Positions 8,859 through 16,865 of a stretch of 64,000 bases of DNA are shown in pieces. The position numbers were made by a program, and so were the translations under genes. This DNA is from Janibacter sp. CX7 (GTDB lineage Bacteria > Actinomycetota > Actinomycetes > Actinomycetales > Dermatophilaceae), in assembly GCF_024362365.1 (NCBI RefSeq), contig NZ_CP101464.1, positions 2,170,001 to 2,234,000 of the forward strand. The letters are read 5' to 3'. Position 1 is the first letter of the stretch, and every line of letters begins with the position of its first letter. The notes beneath the pieces were generated by a model. That model was not told the DNA's origin. It did no database searches and saw nothing but the letters and a program-made list of their open reading frames with translations.

Positions 8859-9911
8859 TCAGGCGCTGGCGAGCGACCGCGAGCCCTCGGTCTCGCCCGT
8901 GACGACGACGGCCTGGTTGCCGCGCCGACGCTGACCGGTGGCCCAGCCGCCGACGACGACGGCGATGTAGCCGATGAGCATGCCGGCGATGTTGTCGAGG
9001 ACGTAGTGCCAGCCGAAGTAGATCGTCGCGAGGAAGGTCAGACCGAAGAAGGTCCACGCGCCGATGCGCAGCGAGCGGGTCGAGGCCGTGCGCTGCAGGA
9101 AGAGCGCCAGGGCGAAGGTCACCGACACGTGCAGCGACGCGAAGGCCGCGACACCCTGGATGACGTCGCTCGAGCGCGGGTCGGCGAGGAACTCCAGACG
9201 GTTGCGCAGGAGCGCGGTCTGCAGCTCACCGACACCCGAGTCGGGCAGGCCGGCGAAGAGGTCGGGCCGCACGTAGACCGGGCCGAGCGCGGGCAGGATG
9301 TAGTAGCTCACCGCACCGAGCACCCAGTTGAGGCTGAGCGAGGTGGCGTACCAGGCGCCCACGGACAGGTCGCGGCACAGGACGAGGACCGCCATGAGCG
9401 AGACCGGCACGAGGGGCAGGTAGAGCAGGTAGACGAAGGACAGCACCGGGGCCGCGAGGTCCGGCGGCAGGATCGTGTGCAGGACCGCCGCCGGGTCGGC
9501 ACCGCCGAAGAGGACGCGGTCGACGTCGAGCAGCTGGTTGTCGAAGAGGACGTCCTGCCGGTAGACCGGCAGCACGCTCTTGAGGTTGCGGTAGCCCACG
9601 TAGCAGACGTAGAAGGTGATCAGACCGGTCGCGATGTAGACGATGCGCCGCAGGCTCCACTCGTGGCGGGCGACCTCGGCCATGCCGCGCGGCAGCTCGC
9701 GCCACCCGGCGCGGCGCAGGCCCGCGATGACCAGTCCGATGCCGAAGAGCAGGAGGGCGAGTGCGGGGAGGCGCACGTAGGCAGGACCGAGGAATCCCTC
9801 GGGGTCCTTGAGCGGGATCCCGAGCGAGTGGGTCCCGACGAGTGCGGTCGCCCCGACGAGGATCGAGACGACCACAGCGACGGTGTAGGGCCAGCTGCGA
9901 ACGGTCTGCAT
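8859..9911 (-). CDS. PAP2-family membrane phosphatase/transferase (AUR1-like)
   Basis: A 350-residue polytopic membrane protein. The conserved core is YYILPALGPVY, then FASLHVSVTFAL, then GWHYVLDNIAGML, which are the three catalytic segments of the PAP2_3/inositol-phosphorylceramide synthase-like group. The two histidines and the aspartate form the active site facing outward. In actinobacteria such proteins dephosphorylate or transfer lipid phosphate head groups; the substrate cannot be told from sequence. It is a single-gene transcript pointing away from tRNA-His. Confidence 0.8.
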   Translation of the reverse strand: MQTVRSWPYTVAVVVSILVGATALVGTHSLGIPLKDPEGFLGPAYVRLPALALLLFGIGLVIAGLRRAGWRELPRGMAEVARHEWSLRRIVYIATGLITFYVCYVGYRNLKSVLPVYRQDVLFDNQLLDVDRVLFGGADPAAVLHTILPPDLAAPVLSFVYLLYLPLVPVSLMAVLVLCRDLSVGAWYATSLSLNWVLGAVSYYILPALGPVYVRPDLFAGLPDSGVGELQTALLRNRLEFLADPRSSDVIQGVAAFASLHVSVTFALALFLQRTASTRSLRIGAWTFFGLTFLATIYFGWHYVLDNIAGMLIGYIAVVVGGWATGQRRRGNQAVVVTGETEGSRSLASA

Positions 9912-10008
9912 CCGACCAATAATGGCCTGAAAGGGGCGCGAAGGTTAAATCGACGTGCCGGATAGTGTCCAATCGGTGATGGACGCCACGCTGAGGACCG
10001 GGGACGAC

Positions 10009-10040
10009 GAAGGGCCCCGGGACGATCCCCGGGGCCCTTC
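10009..10040 (-). terminator. Hairpin downstream of tRNA-His
   Basis: A perfect 13-bp stem (GAAGGGCCCCGGG with its complement) and a short loop follow the tRNA directly. Confidence 0.6.
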
Positions 10041-10048
10041 ATCCTTGG

Positions 10049-10122
10049 GGTGAGTAACGGGACTTGAACCCGCGACACCCGCGACCACAACGCGGTGCTC
10101 TACCAGCTGAGCTATACCCACC
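10049..10122 (-). tRNA. tRNA-His (anticodon GTG)
   Basis: Cloverleaf on the minus strand with anticodon stem CCGCG/CGCGG and loop TTGTGGT. The encoded extra 5' G pairs with C73, the histidine identity element. CCA is not encoded. Confidence 0.97.
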
Positions 10123-10228
10123 AAGTGCCACCTCATCGGGCAGCGCGGACCATCGTACCTGCTCCGAGAGGGTGCTCATGACCACCCACCTCCAGCGCCC
10201 GCACACGCCCATCGGGCACGATGGGCGG

Positions 10229-11080
10229 GTGACGACGACACCCCGGACAGCCACCCCCTTCGCCCGTGCCGCCACCGCGATCCTCGCTCTCGCAGCGCTG
10301 CTCGCGACGACGGTGGGCCTGGCCGCCCCCGCCTCGGCGCACGCCCGGCTCGAGGCCTCGAGCCCGAAGGAGGGCTCGACCCTCACCGCGACTCCGCCGG
10401 AGATCATGCTGCGCTTCAACGAGCCGATCCAGTCCGGGCTCAACGAGGTGAGCGTGCGCACCGGCTCAACCGACGCGACCGACGGCGACCTCGAGGTCGA
10501 CGGCGGCACCGTCTACCAGCCGCTGAAGTCCTCGCTGCCGGCCGGCTCCTACACGGTGTCCTACAAGGTCGTCAGCGCCGACGGGCACCCGATCAGTGGG
10601 TCCTACTCCTTCACCTACGCCCCGCCCGGTGGCGACACCGGCCCGAGCGGCAGCGAGACGACGAGCGACGGCGGGTCGGGCAGCAGCTCGAGCACCACGT
10701 CGGGCAGCGACTCCCCCACCGCCTCGAGCTCCACGGCTCCGACGTCGTCGAGCAGCTCCGCGGGCGAGCCGTCGAGCACCTCGGCGCCGAGCAGCACGAC
10801 CGAGCCCAGCTCGTCGAGCACCACCTCCTCGTCGACCTCGTCGTCGACGACCTCGGGCGACGGCGAGAGCGAGCCCAGCAGCGCCTCGAGCTCGTCGAGC
10901 TCCACCGCCGCGCCCGTCGAGGGCGACGACGCGAGCAGCGACGGCGGCTTCCCCGCCTGGGGCTGGGCCGTCCTCGTCGGCGCCCTGCTCGTCGTCATCG
11001 CCGGCGTCGGGCTGCTCCTGGGCCGCCGGCGCCACGCCGAGGAGGACGAGCAGGTCGACCTCGAGGAGTGGCGCGGCTGA
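10229..11080 (+). CDS. Copper resistance CopC-domain protein, membrane-anchored
   Basis: About 283 residues from the GTG at 10229, which places an Arg-containing N-region before a hydrophobic signal peptide; the ATG at 10178 would add 17 residues. Cleavage after APASA leaves a mature N-terminal histidine (HARLEAS), the copper(II) ligand typical of CopC, with a further His in SADGHPISGSYSF. The compact beta domain ends near residue 130. It is followed by a 110-residue Ser/Thr linker, one transmembrane helix and a short basic/acidic tail, so the domain is displayed outside the membrane. The expected CopD partner is absent nearby. Confidence 0.85.
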   Translation: MTTTPRTATPFARAATAILALAALLATTVGLAAPASAHARLEASSPKEGSTLTATPPEIMLRFNEPIQSGLNEVSVRTGSTDATDGDLEVDGGTVYQPLKSSLPAGSYTVSYKVVSADGHPISGSYSFTYAPPGGDTGPSGSETTSDGGSGSSSSTTSGSDSPTASSSTAPTSSSSSAGEPSSTSAPSSTTEPSSSSTTSSSTSSSTTSGDGESEPSSASSSSSSTAAPVEGDDASSDGGFPAWGWAVLVGALLVVIAGVGLLLGRRRHAEEDEQVDLEEWRG

Positions 11081-11134
11081 CCCGTCGACCCCGGCCGGCT
11101 CCGGTCGGCCGGGGTGACCGCCCGGGTACGACGA

Positions 11135-11165
11135 AAGGGCCCCACCGCAGTGCGGTGGGGCCCTT
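11135..11165. terminator. Bidirectional terminator between copC and tRNA-Lys
   Basis: A perfect 15-bp stem with a one-base loop, AAGGGCCCCACCGCA against its complement, lies between a plus-strand gene end and a minus-strand tRNA end. Confidence 0.7.
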
Positions 11166-11171
11166 CGTGGG

Positions 11172-11247
<76 letters not shown>

Positions 11248-11362
11248 GCGAGGAGAAACATTAGCACCACGATGGCGGAGGGCGAAATCGACTCCGGGAC
11301 AGGGCTCTTGGCGCCTCGATCGGCGCCCTGCCGCGGTGCGGTCCACCTCCTGCCACGACGCC

Positions 11363-11398
11363 GAAGGGGGGTGGCACCGGTCGGTGCCACCCCCCTTC
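11363..11398 (-). terminator. Terminator of the DUF3618 gene
   Basis: A perfect 16-bp stem (GAAGGGGGGTGGCACC with its complement) and a 4-nt loop lie 18 bp past the stop codon. Confidence 0.7.
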
Positions 11399-11416
11399 GT
11401 CACTGCCGTGGTGACG

Positions 11417-11719
11417 TCACCAGGAGCGCTTGGCGCGCTGGCGCTCCCACTTCTTGGCCTTGCGGTTGCTCGAGATGACCTTGAGCACGACGAGGCCGAC
11501 GACGGCCGCGGCGGCGATCGCGACGCGGTCCATGCGCAGCTCGCCGGACTCGGTGCGGGTCGCGGCGGTGAAGGAGGCCTTGGCCTGCTCCTTCTGCCGG
11601 GCGACGACGTTCTTGGGCGCGGCGCGCACGCTCAGCTCGTCGATGGTCTGGGCGAGCCGGTCACGCGTCGTGATGATGTCGTTCTCGAGCTTGGTCATGC
11701 TCGGGGTGTCGTTGCTCAC
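11417..11719 (-). CDS. DUF3618 membrane protein
   Basis: A 100-residue protein. The N-terminal amphipathic helix LENDIITTRDRLAQTIDEL is the DUF3618 signature, followed by a basic linker and one transmembrane helix near residues 68-85, with a strongly basic tail (RKAKKWERQRAKRSW). The family is common in actinobacteria and has no known function. It lies 15 bp downstream of bcp on the same strand and probably shares its transcript. Confidence 0.8.
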   Translation of the reverse strand: MSNDTPSMTKLENDIITTRDRLAQTIDELSVRAAPKNVVARQKEQAKASFTAATRTESGELRMDRVAIAAAAVVGLVVLKVISSNRKAKKWERQRAKRSW

Positions 11720-11734
11720 GTGGGGGTTCCGTCC

Positions 11735-12214
11735 TTACTCGATGCCGAGGTCGCGGCGGATGCGGGCCACGTGGCCCGTCGCCTTGACGTTGTACTGGGC
11801 GTGGGTCACCACGCCGTCCGGTCCGACGACGACCGTCGAGCGGATGACTCCCTCGACGACCTTGCCGTACAACTTCTTCTCACCATAAGCGCCCCAGGCC
11901 GTCATCACCGACTTGTCCGCATCGGACAGCAGGGTGATCGTCAGCCCGTCACGCTCACGGAACTTCGCGAGCTTCGCCGGCTGGTCCGGCGAGATGCCGA
12001 TGACCTCGGTGTCGGCGGCGCGCAGGGCCTCGAGCGAGTCGCTGAAGTCGCACGCCTGCTTCGTGCAGCCGGGGGTCATCGCCGCCGGGTAGAAGTAGAC
12101 GATGACCTGCTTGCCGCGGAAGTCGCTCAGGGAGACCTCCGCGCCGGTGTCGTCGGGGAGGGTGAAGTCGGGGGCCGCATCGCCCGGGGTGAGTCTCTCG
12201 CCCACGGATCGCAT
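11735..12214 (-). CDS. bcp: Thiol peroxidase, Bcp-type peroxiredoxin
   Basis: A 159-residue thioredoxin-fold peroxidase with the active-site motif TPGCTKQAC: peroxidatic Cys50 and, five residues later, a probable resolving Cys55, the usual Bcp arrangement. It reduces hydrogen peroxide and organic hydroperoxides with thioredoxin as electron donor. Length and start (MRSVGERLTPGDAAPDFTLP) fit the family. The gene is divergent from the metal importer cbiM and is followed by the DUF3618 gene. Confidence 0.92.
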   Translation of the reverse strand: MRSVGERLTPGDAAPDFTLPDDTGAEVSLSDFRGKQVIVYFYPAAMTPGCTKQACDFSDSLEALRAADTEVIGISPDQPAKLAKFRERDGLTITLLSDADKSVMTAWGAYGEKKLYGKVVEGVIRSTVVVGPDGVVTHAQYNVKATGHVARIRRDLGIE

Positions 12215-12239
12215 CTCCTGTCTCGGCGGAATGCAGTAT

Positions 12240-12287
12240 GGTCACCCCAACCTATCCTCCCAGGGGCAGAGTCACGTAGGAGTGACC
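12240..12287 (+). promoter_or_regulatory. Leader of cbiM with mutually exclusive short dyads over the ribosome-binding site
   Basis: GTCAC (12271-12275) can pair with GTGAC (12282-12286), placing the Shine-Dalgarno segment GTAGGA in the loop. The same GTGACC could instead pair with GGTCAC at 12240-12245. The leader is too short for a cobalamin riboswitch. A metal-dependent operator or a simple translational control is possible; the evidence is only the repeats. Confidence 0.3.
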
Positions 12288-12288
12288 T

Positions 12289-12981
12289 ATGCACGTGCCC
12301 GATGCTTTCCTCGATGCTCCGACCTCCCTCGCCACGGGGGGTGTGGCGATCGCGGGGGTGGCCCTAGCGCTGCGACGAACCCCGAGCGATCTCGACGACC
12401 GGGTGGCCCCGCTCGCCGGTCTCGTCGCCACCTTCGTCTTCGCCGCCCAGATGCTGAATTTCCCCGTCGCCGGCGGCACCTCCGGCCACCTCCTCGGCGG
12501 TGCACTCGCGGCAGTCCTCGTGGGACCGTGGACCGCCACCCTGTGCATCACCGTCGTCCTGCTCGTCCAGGCGCTCGTCTTCGCTGACGGCGGCCTCACC
12601 GCCCTCGGAACCAACGTCACACTCATGGCGCTCGTCGGCGTGTGGGTCGGCTGGGTCGTCTTCGTCCTCGCGCGACGCCTCCTGCCGGCGCGGCCGGCCA
12701 GCATCCCCGTGGCCGCCGCGATCGGCGCCTTTGCGTCCGTGCCCTGCGCCGCGGTCGTCTTCGCCGGGCTCTTCATGGTCGGTGGCACCGCGTCCGTCGA
12801 CGCCGGCGCCCTGCTCACCGCCATGGTGAGCTGGCACCTGCTCATCGGCCTCGGCGAGGCGGCCATCACCTTCCTCGTCGTCTCGGCGGTCGTCGGGGTG
12901 CGGCCTGACCTCGTGCGCGGTGCGGAGCACCTCTCACCCTCGGCACACGTGCCCCGCGAGAGCATGAGAGCGACCCGATGA
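12289..12981 (+). CDS. cbiM: Cobalt/nickel ECF transporter substrate component CbiM
   Basis: A 230-residue polytopic protein that begins MHVPDAFLD. The N-terminal Met-His and the following residues form the metal site of CbiM/NikM, so the start is secure. The conserved PVAGGTSGHLLGGALAA segment binds the N-terminal loop. It captures Co2+ or Ni2+ for the CbiQO energising unit encoded just downstream. Four genes follow in order M-N-Q-O with overlaps or 1-bp gaps, a complete importer. Which metal is carried cannot be settled from sequence. Confidence 0.92.
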   Translation: MHVPDAFLDAPTSLATGGVAIAGVALALRRTPSDLDDRVAPLAGLVATFVFAAQMLNFPVAGGTSGHLLGGALAAVLVGPWTATLCITVVLLVQALVFADGGLTALGTNVTLMALVGVWVGWVVFVLARRLLPARPASIPVAAAIGAFASVPCAAVVFAGLFMVGGTASVDAGALLTAMVSWHLLIGLGEAAITFLVVSAVVGVRPDLVRGAEHLSPSAHVPRESMRATR

Positions 12982-13280
12982 AGGCCCGCGTCTCGACCCG
13001 CGCCTTCGTCCTCGGCGGACTGGTCGTCTGCCTCATCCTCTCCTCCGTCGTGAGCTTCTGGGCCTCCGGGCACCCCGACGGGCTCGAGCACGTGGCCGAG
13101 ACGCTCGGCTTCGCCGGTGCCGCGGGCGACCACGGCGCATCCGGCTCCCCGTTCGCCGACTACGGGACAAAGGGAATCGGTGACGGCTTCCTCTCCGGCG
13201 GTCTGGCGGGGTTTGTGGGCGTGCTACTCACGGGTGCCCTCATGTGGGTCCTGCTCCGACTCGCCCGTCGTCGCGGCTGA
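12978..13280 (+). CDS. cbiN: CbiN-like PDGLE-domain protein
   Basis: A 100-residue protein with two transmembrane helices flanking an outer loop that has the PDGLEHVAETLGF motif of the PDGLE/CbiN family. It assists metal loading of CbiM. It overlaps cbiM by 4 bp (ATGA). Confidence 0.85.
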   Translation: MKARVSTRAFVLGGLVVCLILSSVVSFWASGHPDGLEHVAETLGFAGAAGDHGASGSPFADYGTKGIGDGFLSGGLAGFVGVLLTGALMWVLLRLARRRG

Positions 13281-13281
13281 G

Positions 13282-14043
13282 GTGGCCAACCCCCACCGCC
13301 ACGCGTTGAGCCTGCACTCCCCCACGAGACTCCACGCGTTCCCGGCGCACCTCAAGATCGTCGCGGCGATGCTCTACGTCATCGCCGTCGTGCTCACCCC
13401 GCGGGAGGCGGTGTGGGCGCTCGGGCTGCAGGCACTGCTCCTGCTCGGCGTCGTCCTGGTGAGCAGGGTGCCGCTGCGGCACCTCGCTCCTCGGCTGCTC
13501 GTCGAGGTGCCTTTCGTCCTCTTCGCCGTACTCATGCCCTTCGTCGCGACTGGCCCCCGCGTCGACGTCGGGCCGCTGTCGCTGTCAGAGGCGGGGCTCT
13601 GGGGCGGGTGGAACCTCCTGGTCAAGGGCACACTCGGCGTCGGTGCCTCACTGGTGCTCGCGGCGACGACCACCCCCTCCGACGTCGTCGCCGGGCTGGC
13701 TCGGCTACGTCTGCCGGCGCAGCTCGTGCTCATCCTCGGCTTCATGGTCCGCTACACCGAGGTCATCAGCGGGCAGCTGCAGGCGATGCGGGTGGCCCGG
13801 GAGTCGCGCGGTTTCAGCGGCCGCGGACTACGCGCGTGGCCAGCGCTCGCGAGCACCGCGGGGTCGCTCTTCGTCCGCAGCTACGAGCGGGGTGAACGCG
13901 TGCACCTGGCAATGCTCGCGCGCGGGTTCGACGGACGGACCCACGTCGAGCGGACACCTGTCGCCGGCTCGACGTGGGCCGTGGCGATGCTCCTGCCCGT
14001 CGGCGCGACGATCGTCCTCGCGGCTGCGAGGCTGGGCGCATGA
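13282..14043 (+). CDS. cbiQ: ECF transporter transmembrane component CbiQ
   Basis: About 253 residues from the GTG at 13282, one base after the cbiN stop. The upstream open frame overlaps cbiN and is not coding. It has four to five membrane helices and the coupling segment MRVARESRGFSG near residue 170, the Ala-Arg-Gly-type motif through which CbiQ touches the ATPases. It is the membrane scaffold of the metal importer. Confidence 0.9.
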   Translation: MANPHRHALSLHSPTRLHAFPAHLKIVAAMLYVIAVVLTPREAVWALGLQALLLLGVVLVSRVPLRHLAPRLLVEVPFVLFAVLMPFVATGPRVDVGPLSLSEAGLWGGWNLLVKGTLGVGASLVLAATTTPSDVVAGLARLRLPAQLVLILGFMVRYTEVISGQLQAMRVARESRGFSGRGLRAWPALASTAGSLFVRSYERGERVHLAMLARGFDGRTHVERTPVAGSTWAVAMLLPVGATIVLAAARLGA

Positions 14044-14798
14044 GCATTCCCGTCATCGACCTGCGCGGCGTGGATCACGTCTACCCCGATGGGCACCGCG
14101 CGCTCGACGGTGTCGATCTGCACGTGCATCCCGGCGAGCGGGTCGCCCTGCTCGGCCCCAACGGCGCCGGCAAGACGACGCTGGTGCTGCACCTCAACGG
14201 GATCCTCACCCCGACGAGCGGCTCGATCTCGGTGTCGGGGGTGCCGGTGAGCCACGCGCACCTGCTCGACGTGCGGCGCCGGGTGGGCATCGTCTTCCAG
14301 GACCCCGACGACCAGCTCTTCATGACGACGGTGGCCCAGGACGTGGCATTCGGTCCGCAAAACCTCGGGCTGCCCGCTGCCGAGGTCGAGGCGCGGGTGC
14401 ACGAGGCGCTCTCCGCGGTCAGGATGCTCGAGGTCGCCGACCGGCCCCCGCACCACCTGTCCTTCGGGCAGAAGCGGCGCGTCGCGGTCGCGACCGTGCT
14501 CGCGATGCGACCGGAGATCCTCGTGCTCGACGAGCCGAGCAGCAACCTCGACCCGGCCTCGCGTCGCGAGCTCGCCGAGATCGTCGACGGCCTCGACATC
14601 ACGGTGCTCATGGTGACGCACGACCTGCCGTACGCCCTCCAGCTGTGCGAGCGCTCGGTCGTGCTCTCCGAAGGGAGGATGGTCGCCGACGCCGCGACGC
14701 GCGAGGTGCTCTCGGACGGCGAGCTCATGGCGGCGCACCGGCTGGAGCTGCCCTACGGCTTCGACCCGCGGTCGGTGCCGGGGCGCACGCGCGGCTGA
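14040..14798 (+). CDS. cbiO: ECF transporter ATPase CbiO
   Basis: A 252-residue ABC ATPase with Walker A GPNGAGKTT, Q-loop FQDPDDQLF (the doubled DD is typical of ECF ATPases), signature LSFGQK, Walker B ILVLDEP and switch histidine VTHD. It overlaps cbiQ by 4 bp. It energises metal uptake and presumably forms the homodimer of the complex, because no second ATPase gene is present. Confidence 0.93.
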   Translation: MSIPVIDLRGVDHVYPDGHRALDGVDLHVHPGERVALLGPNGAGKTTLVLHLNGILTPTSGSISVSGVPVSHAHLLDVRRRVGIVFQDPDDQLFMTTVAQDVAFGPQNLGLPAAEVEARVHEALSAVRMLEVADRPPHHLSFGQKRRVAVATVLAMRPEILVLDEPSSNLDPASRRELAEIVDGLDITVLMVTHDLPYALQLCERSVVLSEGRMVADAATREVLSDGELMAAHRLELPYGFDPRSVPGRTRG

Positions 14799-14807
14799 CC
14801 GGTGCGA

Positions 14808-15266
14808 TCAGTCGCTGATGCCGACGAGGGTCGGCTCGAGGAGGATCTCGCTGCGCAGGCTCTGCGCGATGAAGCACTCCCGGTGGGCGACCTCGACGAG
14901 CCGCTCGACCTTGGCGCGGGGGGCCGGGGCAGCGAGGGTGATGTGCGGACGCAGGACGATGCGCGTCACCCACATCGGCCGCTCGCCCTCCGGCATCTCC
15001 CCGACGGCCTCGTCCCGGTAGTCGACGACGTCGAGCCGGGCCCGGGCGGCGACGGCCAGGAAGGAGAGCATCTGGCAGCTGCTCGCCGCCGCGACGAGCA
15101 GCTGCTCGGGGTTGGGCAGCGATGCGTCACCCCGGAAGGCGAGGTCGCTGCTCGCCCGCGTCGTCGTCGAGGCCATCGTCAGCTCGTGCTCGCGGGAGTA
15201 GGCGTCGTAGCCGACACCCGTGGATCCCGACCAGGCGAGGGTCGTGGTGAAGGAGTGGTCGCTCAC
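14808..15266 (-). CDS. OsmC/Ohr-family peroxidase-like protein
   Basis: A 152-residue protein with the two family cysteines: one in AAASSCQMLSFLA near residue 64 and one in HRECFIAQSL near residue 132. OsmC and Ohr enzymes reduce organic hydroperoxides with this pair. The closest subgroup appears to be the YhfA/OsmC-like group rather than Ohr proper. It is convergent with cbiO and is a single gene. Confidence 0.82.
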   Translation of the reverse strand: MSDHSFTTTLAWSGSTGVGYDAYSREHELTMASTTTRASSDLAFRGDASLPNPEQLLVAAASSCQMLSFLAVAARARLDVVDYRDEAVGEMPEGERPMWVTRIVLRPHITLAAPAPRAKVERLVEVAHRECFIAQSLRSEILLEPTLVGISD

Positions 15267-15287
15267 CCGCCTAGACTGCCTGACCGA

Positions 15288-15369
15288 GCCGAAGTGGCGG
15301 AATTGGCAGACGCGCGTGGTTTAGGTCCACGTGCCCAAGGGCGTGCGGGTTCAAGTCCCGCCTTCGGCA
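15288..15369 (+). tRNA. tRNA-Leu (anticodon TAG)
   Basis: An 82-nt class II tRNA with acceptor GCCGAAG/CTTCGGC, anticodon stem CGTGG/CCACG, loop TTTAGGT and a long variable arm (TGCCCAAGGGCG). CCA is not encoded. Confidence 0.97.
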
Positions 15370-15376
15370 CCCCACC

Positions 15377-15410
15377 CAACGTCGCAAAACCCTAGGGTTT
15401 TGCGACGTTG
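15377..15410. repeat. 34-nt perfect palindrome with CCCTAGGG core
   Basis: A loop-free 17+17 palindrome built on GCAAAACCCTAGGGTTTTGC directly follows tRNA-Leu. It may end transcription of the tRNA, and a second, related copy follows 11 bp later. Confidence 0.75.
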
Positions 15411-15421
15411 AGCGTCCTGAA

Positions 15422-15449
15422 CTCTGCAAGACCCTAGGGTTTTGCAGAG
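15422..15449. repeat. Second palindrome with the same core
   Basis: A 28-nt dyad, CTCTGCAAGACCCT against AGGGTTTTGCAGAG with one mismatch, sits 7 bp before the rdgB stop. The core AACCCTAGGGTTTTGC is shared with the copy at 15377, while the outer arms differ. Confidence 0.7.
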
Positions 15450-15455
15450 ATCGGG

Positions 15456-16085
15456 TCAGGCCAGGTGCTCGCGCAGCAGCGGCACCATGGCGCGGAAGGC
15501 GCGGCCGCGGTGGCTGATCGCGTTCTTCTCCACGTCCGTGTACTGCGCAAGGGTGCGGGTGTCGCCGTCGGGACGGAAGATCGGGTCGTAGCCAAACCCG
15601 TTGTCCCCCACCGGCTCCCGCACGACGACGCCGGGGACCTCCCCTTCGCTCGTCACGGTGGCACCACCGGGGATCGCGAGGACCGCGGCGCAGCGGAAGG
15701 CCGCGCGGCGGTGCTCGTCGGGCACGTCGGCGAGCTGGTCGAGCAGGAGCTGGAGGTTGCGACGGTCCTTCTCGGCCCGGGGCAGGTCCGCCCCCTCGTG
15801 CAGACCCGACCACCGCGCGGAGAAGATGCCCGGGCTGCCGCCGAGCACCTCGACGGCCAGGCCGGAGTCGTCGGCGAGCGCGGGCAGCGAGGTGCGCAGC
15901 GCGACGTGCTCGGCCTTGAGGCGCGCGTTGCCGGCGAAGGTCACCTCGGTCTCCGGGATCTCGCCGACCTCGGGGAAGGCGGCCATCGAGACGATCTCGA
16001 GGCCCAGCTCGGCCTCGCCGAGGATCTGCTGCAGCTCGTGGACCTTGTGCTCGTTGTGCGTCGCGAGGACGACCCGCTGGGTCAC
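15456..16085 (-). CDS. rdgB: Non-canonical purine NTP pyrophosphatase (RdgB/HAM1)
   Basis: A 209-residue ITPase/XTPase. Family motifs are [11 protein letters not shown] at the N-terminus, [22 protein letters not shown] and AISHRGRAF. It hydrolyses ITP, dITP and XTP to monophosphates to keep them out of nucleic acids. It overlaps the end of rph by 4 bp, an order conserved in actinobacteria (rph then rdgB). Confidence 0.94.
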   Translation of the reverse strand: MTQRVVLATHNEHKVHELQQILGEAELGLEIVSMAAFPEVGEIPETEVTFAGNARLKAEHVALRTSLPALADDSGLAVEVLGGSPGIFSARWSGLHEGADLPRAEKDRRNLQLLLDQLADVPDEHRRAAFRCAAVLAIPGGATVTSEGEVPGVVVREPVGDNGFGYDPIFRPDGDTRTLAQYTDVEKNAISHRGRAFRAMVPLLREHLA

Positions 16086-16840
16086 AGCACACGCTCGCGC
16101 GGGGTCTCGGCGAGGGCCTCCTGCTGCTTGGCGGTGAGCGCGGCGCAGCCGGTGGTCGCGAGGTCGAGCAGCTCACCGAGCAGCGCCCGGTCGAAGGGAG
16201 CGCCCTCCGCCGTTCCCTGCACCTCGATGAACTCGCCGGTGCCGGTCATGACGACGTTCATGTCCGTCTCGGCGGTGGAGTCCTCGGGGTAGTCGAGGTC
16301 GCAGACCGCGCGGCCGTCGACGACGCCGACCGAGACCGCGGCGAGCGAGCCGGTGAGCGGCGTCGCGCCGGCCGGGATCAGGCCACGGCTGCGGGCGTCC
16401 TCGACGGCGTCGACGAGGGCGACGTAGGCGCCGGTGATGGCCGCCGTGCGGGTGCCGCCGTCGGCCTGCAGGACGTCGCAGTCGAGGACGATCGTGTTCT
16501 CCCCCAGCGCCTTGGTGTCGATGACGGCGCGCAGGCTGCGGCCGATGAGGCGGGAGATCTCGTGGGTGCGACCGCCGACCTTGCCCTTGCGCGAGTCGCG
16601 CCCGCTGCGGGTGTTGGTCGAGCGCGGCAGCATCTCGTACTCGGCGGTGACCCAGCCGGTGCCCTGCCCCTTGAGCCAGCGCGGCACCCCCGCCTCGAAG
16701 CTCGCGGCGACGAGCACCCGGGTGCGGCCGAACTCCACGAGCACCGAGCCCTCGGCGTGGTCGAGCCAGTTGCGGGTGATGCGCACCTCGCGCAGCTGCT
16801 CGGGGGTGCGTCCGTCGTGCCGGGGGGTGGTGTCAGTCAT
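16082..16840 (-). CDS. rph: Ribonuclease PH
   Basis: A 252-residue phosphorolytic 3'-5' exoribonuclease for tRNA 3'-end trimming. The start [19 protein letters not shown] and the segments [21 protein letters not shown] and [20 protein letters not shown] are characteristic. Full length. In mycobacteria this gene follows murI and a metallo-beta-lactamase gene; here those partners lie 5 kb upstream on the same strand, separated by unrelated genes. Confidence 0.95.
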   Translation of the reverse strand: MTDTTPRHDGRTPEQLREVRITRNWLDHAEGSVLVEFGRTRVLVAASFEAGVPRWLKGQGTGWVTAEYEMLPRSTNTRSGRDSRKGKVGGRTHEISRLIGRSLRAVIDTKALGENTIVLDCDVLQADGGTRTAAITGAYVALVDAVEDARSRGLIPAGATPLTGSLAAVSVGVVDGRAVCDLDYPEDSTAETDMNVVMTGTGEFIEVQGTAEGAPFDRALLGELLDLATTGCAALTAKQQEALAETPRERVL

Positions 16841-16865
16841 GGGGCAAGGCTAACGATCCGACAGG

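Noticed and set aside
12215..12288. Cobalamin riboswitch before cbiM
   Set aside because: The gap is only 74 bp and lacks a B12-box-like sequence.
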